DNA of 64,000 bases, taken from contig NZ_CP195119.1 in NCBI RefSeq assembly GCF_052056915.1, forward strand, positions 2,542,001-2,606,000, written 5' to 3'. The stretch is from MTP4 sp052056915 (lineage in GTDB: Archaea; Halobacteriota; Methanosarcinia; Methanosarcinales; Methanosarcinaceae). Numbering within the stretch: position 1 is the stretch's first letter; every line of letters starts with the position of its first letter. A program made the position numbers and the translations under genes. Of the stretch, positions 43,520 through 52,009 are shown in pieces. The notes beneath the pieces are model-generated. The model ran no database searches. It worked only from the letters and a program-made list of their open reading frames with translations, and had not been told where the DNA came from.

Positions 43520-44131
43520 ATGGCACTCTTCCACTATACTTTGCCTAAGATGTGGCATGAAATTGCAAAATACGGACGCAAGTTGGTGGAACACGGGCTT
43601 GTAGAGTCCCATTTCGGGAACATTAGTGTCAGGGCGGGAGACCGGATGATTATTACCAGGAGTGGATCTGCCCTTGATGAGATTACGGAAGACAGTGTTG
43701 TAGAGGTTGGGATCGAGGAGACCTCTTCCCTGGACCTGATAGCGTCCTCGGAGACGGTGGTGCACCGGGAGATTTATCGGAGGACTTCTGCCCTTGCAAT
43801 TATTCACGCCCACTGCCCTTATGCGGTGGTGGAGTCCCTGCTGGTGGGAGCAGGCGGGGCAATAGAGCCTGTAGACAGCGAGGGACAGTACTTTCTGGGA
43901 GAAATCCCTGTGGTTAAGGGGGGTATCGGAAGCAGGGAGCTTGCGGAAAACACGGCGGAAGCGCTTTCAAAGCACAGGGGTCTTGTGGTCTACAGTCATG
44001 GGACTTTTGCTGTGGGAAGAGTTCTCAGTGAGGCTTACGTCGTGACCACGCAGCTTGAGCATTCGTGCAGGGTGAAGTATCTCTATGAACTTGCAGTGGA
44101 TAAGCCCGGGAATTGCAGGGTCAGGGGATAA
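43520..44131 (+). CDS. Class II aldolase/adducin family protein
   Basis: A 203-residue zinc aldolase of the fuculose-1-phosphate aldolase type. The key parts are HFGNISVRAGDRMIITRSGSALDEI, the zinc histidines in IIHAHCPYAV and VVYSHGTFAVG, and an Asp/Glu strand, EPVDSEGQYFLG. Archaeal members cleave sugar phosphates such as fuculose-1-phosphate, or act in aromatic-amino-acid or purine salvage steps; the substrate is not evident here. The ATG at 43520 is taken as start; a GTG at 43502 is also in frame, and neither has a clear ribosome site. It follows the tRNA-Thr gene on the opposite strand. Confidence 0.85.
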   Translation: MALFHYTLPKMWHEIAKYGRKLVEHGLVESHFGNISVRAGDRMIITRSGSALDEITEDSVVEVGIEETSSLDLIASSETVVHREIYRRTSALAIIHAHCPYAVVESLLVGAGGAIEPVDSEGQYFLGEIPVVKGGIGSRELAENTAEALSKHRGLVVYSHGTFAVGRVLSEAYVVTTQLEHSCRVKYLYELAVDKPGNCRVRG

Positions 44132-44485
44132 AAAAAGTACACTTGTTTGTAATTATTTACACCCGTGTATGTCCTCTACATCGTCTATCTCGTCGATATC
44201 TTGTGCATACCTATACATCGTCTACTCCGTCGATATCTTGTGCACTCCTGTATATCGTCTACGTCGCCTATAGTTTTCTGTACAATGTTTGCTTGTGTTG
44301 TTTATATAAAGTGTACATTCTTCTGGATGTAAACGTAAGTATAAATATAACAAGATAGGTAAAGACAGAAACATCACATGTCAAAACTATCCAGATCGGC
44401 ATACGAAAATAGGAATGTTGCGTATTTTTTCCTGTGGCAGCTTTCCATCACGGATATTAAAAAATAAAAAAGATTTCTGAGTACC
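44132..44485. repeat. Intergenic region with a 37-bp tandem repeat
   Basis: From about 44178 to 44270 there are nearly three imperfect copies of a 37-base unit with the theme acatcgtctatctcgtcgatatcttgtgca. The remaining bases are AT-rich with TATA-like runs before the next gene. No gene is seen. Confidence 0.7.
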
Positions 44486-45094
44486 ATGACGTTCGATGCA
44501 CTGAGACCCTTCGCCTCAAAAGTTATTGAACCGCTGGCAGACCTTTTCATCCGGAAGGGTATCTCTCCTGATGTGGTTTCCATAGCTTCCCTTATCTGTG
44601 CCTTTATTGCGGGGCTCTGCTTTTACTACTCCCCGGCAGCCCGGGGTCTCGTCCTTCTGGCGGGTATCTTCGTTGTGCTGAATTCTGTCTTGGACGCCCT
44701 GGACGGGGCGGTTGCTCGGAAGTCAAATAAGGCCACTGCCAGGGGAGATTTCCTGGATCATGTTATCGACCGCTATTCGGATGTCTTTATTATCTGCAGC
44801 ATCTTTTTTGCAGGTTACGTGCCCTGGCAGATCGGGGTTGCGGCAATCGTGGGTGTGCTGCTGACAAGCTACCTGGGGACCCAGGCTCAGGCCCTTTCTC
44901 TTGGAAGGTACTACGGAGGGATCATGGGCAGGGCTGACCGTCTGGTGGTTATCATCCTCTCTGCCTTTGTAAATTTTGCCTACCCGGCTACCATCGCTGG
45001 CTTTTCTATCCTGGGCTGGGCAGTTACCCTGATTGCATTGACCAGTCACATCACGGCTTTTCAGAGAATACATTACATCTGGAACAGGCTGTAA
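44486..45094 (+). CDS. CDP-alcohol phosphatidyltransferase (archaeal polar lipid headgroup synthase)
   Basis: An integral membrane enzyme that moves an archaetidyl group from CDP-archaeol to an alcohol such as inositol phosphate or glycerol phosphate. It is 202 residues with about six membrane spans. The full catalytic motif is visible: D70-x2-D73-G74-x2-A77-R78-x8-G87-x3-D91-x3-D95 (DALDGAVARKSNKATARGD then FLDHVIDR). The headgroup cannot be fixed by sequence; archaetidylinositol phosphate synthase is a good candidate in this group. It lies alone between repeat-bearing intergenic regions and upstream of archease. Confidence 0.87.
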   Translation: MTFDALRPFASKVIEPLADLFIRKGISPDVVSIASLICAFIAGLCFYYSPAARGLVLLAGIFVVLNSVLDALDGAVARKSNKATARGDFLDHVIDRYSDVFIICSIFFAGYVPWQIGVAAIVGVLLTSYLGTQAQALSLGRYYGGIMGRADRLVVIILSAFVNFAYPATIAGFSILGWAVTLIALTSHITAFQRIHYIWNRL

Positions 45095-45213
45095 ACTAAG
45101 GTCTCTTTTCAGTTCTTCCGGAAACTTTTCCGGGAATGGATATTTCCACCCTGAGTAAAAACAGGCTCATGAGGCGGATAAACTTAATGTAACACAAAAC
45201 CCAATACAGGACT

Positions 45214-45654
45214 ATGCCGCCTCAACCTGAGCAGTACGAATACCTTGAACATACGGCAGATGCGAAATTCAGGGCGTATGGAAAAACCCTGGAAGAAGTC
45301 TTTGAAAATGCCGCTCTTGCCATGTTCAACGTGATGATTGACACTAAAAAGGTCCTTGTAGAGACCTCGCTGGAAGTTTCCCTCAAATCCCCGGGCCTGG
45401 ACACCCTGCTTATTGACTGGCTTTCCGAACTTCTTTTTCTATTTGAAGTGGAGGAAACCATCTTCGGAGAATTCAGGGTAGAGGAGATCAGGGAAGCGGA
45501 CGGTGAATACTCTCTGAAAGCCCGGGCATTGGGGGATAAATGGAACCTTGAAATCCATCCCTTTGAAACCGAGATCAAGGCGGTTACCTACAACCAGCTC
45601 GAACTTGAAAAGACGCCTGGGGGTTGGATGGCTCAGGTGGTTGTGGACCTTTAA
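45214..45654 (+). CDS. Archease, activator of the RtcB RNA ligase
   Basis: A 146-residue protein that lets RtcB turn over many times during tRNA splicing and RNA repair by helping form the GMP-enzyme. The family start EYLEHTADAKFRAYGKTLEEVFENAALAMF is clear, with the metal-binding Asp in HTADAKF. Later come LDTLLIDWLSELLFLFEVEE and KAVTYNQLELEKTPGGW. The rtcB gene is the next one along on the same strand, beyond a 544-base repeat-rich gap, so the pair is a functional neighbourhood though probably not one transcript. Confidence 0.93.
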   Translation: MPPQPEQYEYLEHTADAKFRAYGKTLEEVFENAALAMFNVMIDTKKVLVETSLEVSLKSPGLDTLLIDWLSELLFLFEVEETIFGEFRVEEIREADGEYSLKARALGDKWNLEIHPFETEIKAVTYNQLELEKTPGGWMAQVVVDL

Positions 45655-46198
45655 CTGGCGGCTTCTTAAGGTTCCAGAGGTTTGATAATGCCTTATCCGG
45701 TTCATGGATGAATGAAGCCCCTGGTAATCCTGGATTGTCCACTTTTCTACCCACTTTTTTGTCCATTTTTTTGTTCAGGTTTCTTTCATACAGCACCATA
45801 TTCATATTTTCCTTATGTAAATCATTATCATTACGTCTTAGAATCATTGTATTAAGGAACAAACCATTGATCTGAGAATTATTGTACGGAAAATGTCCTT
45901 ATGAATGACTGTACTACAAAATCATTGTCTCATGGAATTTTGAATTGCAGGTTAAAATCATTGTATTATGGAATTATTGAACCTCAGGGTAGAATCATTG
46001 CCTCATGGAATTTCGAATTGCAGGTTAAAATCATTGTCTCATGGATTATTGGACTATGGAACCTGAGCTCCCAGGCCCCTTTGAGAAATCTGTCATGGGA
46101 GCTGGCTGCAGGCAGTCCGGGTGTGGGCAGAAGAATTCCAGAGACGCAAGTCCAGGGAAGCATAATTATAAAAGCCAGAGGAGAGGTGGATTATAAAT
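45655..46198. repeat. Repeat-rich region between archease and rtcB
   Basis: No gene is supported. Copies of a ~36-37 base unit, theme aaaatcattgtctcatggaattttgaattgcaggtt, begin at about 45919, 45955, 45992 and 46028, with weaker ones from about 45842. The units abut without spacers, so this is a tandem repeat and not a CRISPR array. Near the end, ataattataaaag (about 46161-46173) is a likely TATA box of rtcB. Confidence 0.7.
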
Positions 46199-47746
46199 AT
46201 GAAAGCAAATGAGGAGACAGGATCGGAATATGGAGGATTGGAGAGCGCGGGTTCGCAAAGTGAAGGGACAGAAAGTGCAGGCCCGGAAAGTATGCTTACG
46301 AGTGTGAGGGGCATGGTCCGGAAGCTTTCCGAAAACAGCTGGGAAATCCCTGTTGGGCACACTCCCGGAATGCAAGTCCCGGGGCGCCTTTTTGTGTCCG
46401 AAAAACTGCTTGCAAGCATTGATCCGGGCACAATTGACCAGATTGCAAATGTGTCAACTCTTCCTGGAATTCAGAAATATTCTATGGCTATGCCGGATGC
46501 TCACCTGGGATACGGCTTTGCCATCGGCGGGGTCGCGGCCTTTGATAGTGAAGAGGGGATTATCAGTCCCGGCGGAGTGGGTTTTGACATTAACTGCGGA
46601 GTCCGTTTGATAAAGACGAACCTGCAAAAGGAGGATGTGGTCCCTCATATTAAGGAGCTTACGGACGGCCTTTTCAGAAACGTCCCCTCTGGAGTCGGGT
46701 CAAAAAGCCGGATCAGGGCTTCTGATAACGAGCTGGATGATGCTTTCCTGCATGGGGCAAAGTGGGCGGTGGAATCAGGGTATGGTGTGGAAGCCGACAC
46801 CGAGCACTGTGAAGGGAATGGGTTCCTTGAAGGGGCAGATCCTGCATATGTTAGCGATAAAGCCCGGAAGCGAGGGAAACCCCAGTTCGGTACTCTGGGA
46901 AGTGGGAACCATTTCCTGGAAGTCCAGTATGTGGACGAGATTTATGATCGGGAGGTGGCTTCGGCTTTCGGGCTTGAGGAAGGGCAGGTCACTGTCATGG
47001 TTCACTGCGGGTCTAGAGGTGCCGGGCACCAGATCTGCACGGACCACCTTCAGACCTTGTCCCAGGCTGTGAAGAAGTACGGCATACAGATCCCTGATAA
47101 GCAGCTTGCCTGCGCCCCTGCGCAGTCAAAGGAAGCTCAGTCCTACTTCAAGGCAATGCTCTGTGCCGCAAATTATGCTTGGGCGAACCGGCAGGTTATC
47201 ACTCACTGGACAAGGGAAACTTTTGAACAGGTTTTTGGCAGGGACTCCGATGAGCTTGGAATGGAACTGCTCTATGATGTTGCCCATAACGTGGCAAAAC
47301 TCGAGGAACATCTTATCGAAGGCAGGAAAAAGGAAGTGTATGTGCACAGGAAAGGAGCTACCCGGGCCTTTCCCCCTGGTCATCCGGAGGTCCCTGCAGT
47401 GTTTAGGGATGTCGGGCAACCTGTTTTGATCCCTGGCAGCATGGGGACTTCATCCTACATTCTCTGTGGTACGAAAGAGGCGATGGATATCTCTTTCGGA
47501 AGCGCCTGTCACGGGGCTGGCAGGGTCATGAGCCGGGCGCACGCCAAGAAGGAATTCAGGGGAGAGGGCATAAAGGAGAAACTTGAAGCCATGGGGATTA
47601 CGGTAAGGGCCACACATCCGTCCGTTATTGCAGAAGAAGCCCCCGACGTTTACAAGTCGAGTAGTGAGGTGGTAAATGTAGTGCATGAACTCGGGATTGC
47701 CCGGAAGGTTGCACGTGTTCTGCCTCTCGGGGTGGCAAAAGGCTAA
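46199..47746 (+). CDS. rtcB: RtcB-type tRNA-splicing RNA ligase
   Basis: Joins 2',3'-cyclic phosphate and 5'-OH RNA ends with GTP and Mn2+, as in archaeal tRNA splicing. At 515 residues it is slightly long. The core is intact: MAMPDAHLGYGFAIGGVAA, GVGFDINCGVRL with the metal cysteine, GSGNHFLEVQ, HCGSRGAGHQI, GSMGTSSYIL, and SACHGAGRVMSR with the guanylylated histidine. There is no intein. The first ~31 residues are an acidic Ser/Gly/Glu-rich string before the domain. GGAGAGGTGG lies 9 bases before the ATG and supports this long start. The inner ATG at 46292 has no such site. Confidence 0.95.
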   Translation: MKANEETGSEYGGLESAGSQSEGTESAGPESMLTSVRGMVRKLSENSWEIPVGHTPGMQVPGRLFVSEKLLASIDPGTIDQIANVSTLPGIQKYSMAMPDAHLGYGFAIGGVAAFDSEEGIISPGGVGFDINCGVRLIKTNLQKEDVVPHIKELTDGLFRNVPSGVGSKSRIRASDNELDDAFLHGAKWAVESGYGVEADTEHCEGNGFLEGADPAYVSDKARKRGKPQFGTLGSGNHFLEVQYVDEIYDREVASAFGLEEGQVTVMVHCGSRGAGHQICTDHLQTLSQAVKKYGIQIPDKQLACAPAQSKEAQSYFKAMLCAANYAWANRQVITHWTRETFEQVFGRDSDELGMELLYDVAHNVAKLEEHLIEGRKKEVYVHRKGATRAFPPGHPEVPAVFRDVGQPVLIPGSMGTSSYILCGTKEAMDISFGSACHGAGRVMSRAHAKKEFRGEGIKEKLEAMGITVRATHPSVIAEEAPDVYKSSSEVVNVVHELGIARKVARVLPLGVAKG

Positions 47747-47860
47747 TCCCTCTCCTATGCGGGAATCCTTTGGACTGATCCGGTCTTAAAGGTGGTTTTT
47801 TTAGATAGGGTTTTGGGGGGAACTTCCTGCTTCGGGCGAAGTTTCCCTTTTTTGGGATCA

Positions 47861-47973
47861 TTTTTTGGGTTTAAGATAATTTTCTGGATTGTTTTTTGGG
47901 TTTAAGATAATTTTCTGGATTGTTTTGGGTTTAAGATAATTTTCTGGATTGTTTTGGGTTTAAGATAATTTTT
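47861..47973 (-). repeat. 29-bp tandem repeat at the 3' end of the RHH gene
   Basis: Four units with the theme gtttaagataattttctggattgttttg start at about 47869, 47900, 47929 and 47958, spaced 31, 29 and 29 bases. The last copy contains the stop codon and final residues of the minus-strand gene at 47960. Confidence 0.8.
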
Positions 47974-49057
47974 GGGAGTCAGAACCATTGATAGGTCCGG
48001 ATTCTTCGTTGAACCTGAACACTATCATGCTGGCATAAGATGCAGGTTCAAAAGGAATTCCTTTTTCTTTGAATATGTTGGAGAAATATTCCACAAGGTT
48101 GGAGATTACCTTTTCATTTTTAAAGTCGTGGAAGATCGTCACGGATTCCTTCCCGGGTTCCAGGTAGAGTTCTATGTTCTTGACAAGCTGGGTTGCCAGG
48201 TACATTCTTTTGAATGCAATAAGCAGGTCGGGTAGGGTCATTTCGTTTAAGGACTGTTTGCACAGGCGTTCCAGGATTTTAGTGGGGTTCGGAGCATCCC
48301 CTGCGGCAAAGGTTTCAAACTGGTTCCTGTGCAGGGTAACGAGGTTATATCTTTCCACGTTGTAGGTATACATGAGCTGTGTCCAGAACTCGGTATTGTC
48401 ATCGAGCTCTTTGCACACGATATCAAGGTACCCGAAGTGCTTCCTGATCCCGGGCATGGTTTCACTCGGGGAAACAGAGAGGTTCTTTTTGAAAGAGATC
48501 TGGGTAGAATTAGCTCTCCGGAAAATGTGTTCTACATCGAGTTGCACCCATTTTGCCAGGAAATGGGCCACAAGCTGGGCAAAAAATTCCCGGTTGTTTA
48601 CCGTGGAGTTTGAAAAAATGACAAGGGCGGAGTCAGGGTCATTGATGTTTTCACATTTGATTGAAGTCCTGATGGGCCATTGGTAGCTCCGAGCAGCCCG
48701 GTTGAGATACCCTTCAAGTTCTTTCATATTCTGAACTTCAAAAGGATTTATCAGTTCATTTACCAGTTCTTCTTCCGTAAGCCTGCCTTTAGTGTACCTG
48801 AAGAGCCATTCGAGCATTGTCTTGTTTATAACAATATTTTCTCCACTCTGGATTGTGTCGTTTATCCCTTCTCTCGACGGAGCTTCTTTCAAAAATTTGA
48901 TTGCCTCGTCAATGCTGTTATGATATATAAGCGCAGTATCGGCAACCGCAATGGTATCCCTTATTGCAGCACTCAGGTTCCCGTCATTGGCGTCCAGAAG
49001 TGGCTGTAATTTTTTAAGATATTTGTCATCAAGGGATATATTTTTTCGAATCAGCAT
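47960..49057 (-). CDS. Ribbon-helix-helix protein with a large unknown C-terminal domain
   Basis: About 365 residues. The first 45 (MLIRKNISLDDKYLKKLQPLLDANDGNLSAAIRDTI) look like a ribbon-helix-helix DNA-binding domain of the CopG/MetJ type. The rest, some 300 residues, I do not recognise: it is mixed alpha/beta, with a block RTSIKCENINDPDSALVIFSNSTVNNREFFAQLVAHFLAKW near residues 130-170. GGGTGG 4 bases before the ATG at 49057 supports this start; a GTG 15 bases up is also in frame. A regulator or toxin-antitoxin-like DNA binder with a sensor domain is possible. The last residues are encoded inside a tandem repeat. Confidence 0.72.
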   Translation of the reverse strand: MLIRKNISLDDKYLKKLQPLLDANDGNLSAAIRDTIAVADTALIYHNSIDEAIKFLKEAPSREGINDTIQSGENIVINKTMLEWLFRYTKGRLTEEELVNELINPFEVQNMKELEGYLNRAARSYQWPIRTSIKCENINDPDSALVIFSNSTVNNREFFAQLVAHFLAKWVQLDVEHIFRRANSTQISFKKNLSVSPSETMPGIRKHFGYLDIVCKELDDNTEFWTQLMYTYNVERYNLVTLHRNQFETFAAGDAPNPTKILERLCKQSLNEMTLPDLLIAFKRMYLATQLVKNIELYLEPGKESVTIFHDFKNEKVISNLVEYFSNIFKEKGIPFEPASYASMIVFRFNEESGPINGSDSQKLS

Positions 49058-49564
49058 TTTACCACCCAACACAATAATGCAGCTTTTGGTCCTCTATAAA
49101 TCAATATGTAGTGTTTTGATACCTTATGTTGCGGTCCACAACTAATGTCCTGAACGAATCTGCGTTAGCTTTTAATTAATTCGATCCGGACACTGGATTT
49201 AAAGAACCAGTTGTTCCAAAATATATTTATGTGCTCCTAAAAATCTTTTGCTTTTTCCCTCTAATATTGGTGAAGTGTTATTGAATATTAAATCTTTCTA
49301 TTTAGTGCTATTTTTTGAGAACTTTTACCAAAAGGCATTATTGATAAAATTGGTCCTAATCTAGCCTGCGTTTTTACTGCAAAGGCCAAATCTCCTTCTC
49401 TTCTTTCCATTTTGTTGTAAGCCGGAATATTAATTCTTGTGACTTCTGTACTATCAAAACCTTTGAATATATTATTTGTGACACTTGAAAAAATGTTTGA
49501 TATCAAATTCACAATTTACTATTTATGTGTGTTATGATAGTCTATCTCTTGTGAATAAATACAA

Positions 49565-49598
49565 AACTGGAATGTGAATTGGGGTTCGCATTCCAGTT
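49565..49598 (-). terminator. 14-bp stem-loop, possible terminator of a minus-strand transcript
   Basis: aactggaatgtgaa and ttcgcattccagtt pair over 14 bases with a single G-T, around a 6-base loop. On the minus strand it is followed by TTTTGTATTTATT. No gene lies just upstream on that strand, so a small RNA from 49600-50000 is one reading. Confidence 0.5.
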
Positions 49599-50526
49599 GA
49601 ATGAAGTGGACGTGGGGTCTGAATGAATGGGGTTGTAAGGAGTGTGAACATACGTTTGCATACCTTTGCAGAAGTGGGGTATAGGTTTCTTCCCTTCTTT
49701 AAGTGTGCCTCAATTCTTTGTTGTTCGTAAAATTCCTCGGACAATGGAGCTTGGCCCTTACGTAAACAGCGGGTTTGGGAGTGGATTCGCACAATTCCTG
49801 GCCGGATGCTGGCGATTTTCCGGTCAGCACTCGGTCAGGTCATACATTACCTTAAATTGTCCCTGCTCTGCTGTTTTCAAATACGTCTCTATACTCTCCG
49901 GGAAAAGCGGGTTCCAAAAATTGATCGGTCTTCTTCTTTTTCTTCTTCTTCTTTTCCCAATCTTTTTTGAATTTTCATAATTTTTTGAATTTTAATTTTT
50001 ATAAAACATTTATACTTTTATTATCTTTCTCTTATCAACCAATTTCTGATGCTTTCTATATGTTCGTCTCAAACTTTGTGAATGAAGAGGATATTGATCA
50101 TACAGAAACTGGAAATTCACAAAAGATAACATAAAGATGTTCACGCCAGAATTCCACACTAAACGCTATCTCAAGAATTCTCCATAAAATGTATCGTAAG
50201 AATTCCACATAAAATTCTACACAACATAGTAACAGAATATAAAATAAACTTAAAAAGACTTATATTCGGCAGGTCGACATAATAATTTAGACATATCTCA
50301 TGATGCCGTTTTTGAATTAATAATCTCTAACTGAAATCATTTGATAACGTTTACATATACTTGGTATCTCGGTCCATATATAACTATGAGTATGTGTATG
50401 GAATCTACAGACATTGGATGTAATTTCTGAAATAAGGCGAAAAACGGTATCGTGAAAAATTATTCAGAATATGCAAGCAACCTGCAGAAAGCAAGAAAAG
50501 AGGCAAAAACAAAAGAAAAAGCAAAG

Positions 50527-50560
50527 GGAAAACATTCCGCTTTGCTTTCCGGATGTTTCC
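50527..50560 (-). terminator. Terminator of the mtr operon
   Basis: A near-perfect stem (ggaaacatccg / cggaatgttttcc read on the minus strand) lies about 30 bases after the mtrH stop. It is followed by a T-rich run. Confidence 0.65.
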
Positions 50561-50588
50561 ATCCGTTTTTAAGATAACTTTTTTGAGC

Positions 50589-51536
50589 TTATGTCAACTG
50601 GTTGACCGGGTGGTTCTCCACAGCGATCTCTATGTCGAGTTCTTTTGCGGTTTCTCCGAGCATGATGTCGACCATTGCGACAGCCGGGAAGACCTTCTCG
50701 ACGTTTTCGATCGGACCGTAGAGCAGGAAGTCAGAACCAGCGATCTGGGCCACCAGGTTTGTCCCGATGTCAGAGGGCATGTAGATCGACTTCGGGTCGG
50801 GCTGAGTCTTCTTGAACTTCCTGAGCCAGTCCCATGCGGATGCCATGTTGTGGTATCCACCGCCTACAGGCAGGCCGAGCTTTCCCTTGATGGTGGGGAC
50901 TGAGCGGATTGTTGCGCCTGAGCCGGCACCAAGAGGCATTGCTGCAACGTCGATCAGGGGAACCGTGATCCCACATTCCTCGGCTATCTGGAGCATACCC
51001 TTGTCCTGTCCGGAACCGCCGACTTCAAGAATGTCGAGTTTACCTTTAACGCTTGGGTCGGTTGCGTTGAAGGCCAGCACGATGGCAGCTTCCACATCGC
51101 TTTCCGTGAGGACGTCAATTTCGTCCTGTTCGATACTAGCGTTGATGGAGTTGTGGATTGCCCTGTCAGCGACACCGATTTCGGTACAGTACTGGGCAGC
51201 GGCTGCGCGTACTTCACCGGCTGAAGAGTCGATCAGGAAGGGGGTCCTGTCATCGATTCCAACGAACCAGTCGATGTATTTCTTGATGGACTCGGGGGTT
51301 TCTCCCACAATCTGGTTCACGTAGGGGTTTCCTGTAGCGTCACTCAGTTCTACCTGGGTGTTCCACAGGGTTTCTGCGGCTGCTACGTCGAATAGTCCCT
51401 TGTCCTCGTCGGTCACGATCTTGTGCCTTGCGTAGAACATGGTACTGACTAACACGGTCGGGTACTCACCCGGCTGGCCGCCGAACTTGACTCCGCCAAT
51501 TTCAAAAACTTCCTGTTTCTTATCAAACTTGAACAT
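50589..51536 (-). CDS. mtrH: Methyl-H4SPT:CoM methyltransferase subunit H
   Basis: Subunit that moves the methyl group from methyl-tetrahydrosarcinapterin to the Co(I) corrinoid on MtrA. It is a 315-residue soluble TIM-barrel protein of the methyltransferase class, at the cytoplasmic face. Recognisable parts are FKFDKKQEVFEIGGVKFGGQPGEYPTVLV at the start, FLIDSSAGEVRAAAAQYC near residue 99, and VGGGYHNMASAWDWL near 227. AGTGAGGG stands before the ATG. It is the last gene of the mtr operon and is followed by a hairpin terminator. Confidence 0.96.
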   Translation of the reverse strand: MFKFDKKQEVFEIGGVKFGGQPGEYPTVLVSTMFYARHKIVTDEDKGLFDVAAAETLWNTQVELSDATGNPYVNQIVGETPESIKKYIDWFVGIDDRTPFLIDSSAGEVRAAAAQYCTEIGVADRAIHNSINASIEQDEIDVLTESDVEAAIVLAFNATDPSVKGKLDILEVGGSGQDKGMLQIAEECGITVPLIDVAAMPLGAGSGATIRSVPTIKGKLGLPVGGGYHNMASAWDWLRKFKKTQPDPKSIYMPSDIGTNLVAQIAGSDFLLYGPIENVEKVFPAVAMVDIMLGETAKELDIEIAVENHPVNQLT

Positions 51537-51549
51537 TTTGATCCCTCAC

Positions 51550-51768
51550 TTATAAGAACATTGATGATACCGAGACATAGATCAGGAAGAGAAGCAGTCC
51601 GATCACTGCACCGTAGAGGATCCCAATGTCTCTTCCTACCTTCTTTCCGATTCTCTGCGCAACTTCACTGTTGACGAACTCGACCTTTTCATCGATCAGG
51701 TCAAGCCTCTTCAATACTTCGCTAAACTCATCTGGATCTACAAATGCGGCTGGTGCTTTTCCATCCAT
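51550..51768 (-). CDS. mtrG: Methyl-H4SPT:CoM methyltransferase subunit G
   Basis: A 72-residue small subunit with a soluble N-terminal helix pair and one C-terminal membrane span (ILYGAVIGLLLFLIYVSV). It helps hold the MtrABCDEFGH complex together. The ATG at 51768 (MDGKAPAAFV) is chosen since GAGAGGTG lies 5 bases upstream; a GTG 9 bases earlier is part of that site. It lies 13 bases before mtrH. Confidence 0.94.
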   Translation of the reverse strand: MDGKAPAAFVDPDEFSEVLKRLDLIDEKVEFVNSEVAQRIGKKVGRDIGILYGAVIGLLLFLIYVSVSSMFL

Positions 51769-51785
51769 TTTATTCACCTCTCAAT

Positions 51786-52004
51786 TTAGAGACCCCAGAT
51801 GATTAACGGGAGTATGATTACCATCACCAGTGAAAAGAGGAAACCCAGTGCGAAGCCGATAAGCCCGGTGGACATGACTCCGGAGTCCAGCTTCTGGTTC
51901 CTCGCAATCAACTGCGCTCTGTACCGGATGCTCTCAACAGTAGCATCAATTGCACCCATCTGGGGGGGAAGCACCATTGGGACGCCTTGTCCTTCTTCTG
52001 CCAT
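51786..52004 (-). CDS. mtrF: Methyl-H4SPT:CoM methyltransferase subunit F
   Basis: A 72-residue small subunit with an N-terminal amphipathic part resembling the MtrA tail region and one C-terminal span (LIGFALGFLFSLVMVIILPLIIW). GGAGG is 8 bases before the ATG at 52004 (MAEEGQGVP). An ATG 6 bases earlier overlaps the mtrA stop and is too near the site. It sits between mtrA and mtrG. Confidence 0.93.
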   Translation of the reverse strand: MAEEGQGVPMVLPPQMGAIDATVESIRYRAQLIARNQKLDSGVMSTGLIGFALGFLFSLVMVIILPLIIWGL

Positions 52005-52009
52005 TTTCA

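Larger units (their letters stand above)
49058..50588. other. 1.5-kb gene desert upstream of the RHH gene and downstream of mtrH
   Basis: No gene can be supported here. Small frames (for example 49288-49512 on the minus strand, 74 codons) have no good ribosome site and no recognisable content. A very strong hairpin stands at 49565-49598. The bases near 49100-49250 probably hold the RHH promoter. A + strand 41-codon frame starting GTG 50451 overlaps the mtr terminator and is doubtful. The rest is AT-rich. Confidence 0.5.

Noticed and set aside
45842..46066. Possible CRISPR array
   Set aside because: The ~37-base units abut and drift, with no unique spacers and no cas genes nearby. It is a tandem repeat.
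49288..49512. A 74-codon minus-strand frame in the gene desert
   Set aside because: It has no convincing ribosome site and no recognisable family. It could be a remnant but cannot be supported.
50451..50576. A 41-codon + strand frame starting with GTG
   Set aside because: It overlaps the mtr terminator hairpin and is Lys/Ala-rich by chance of the A-rich DNA. There is no clear ribosome site.
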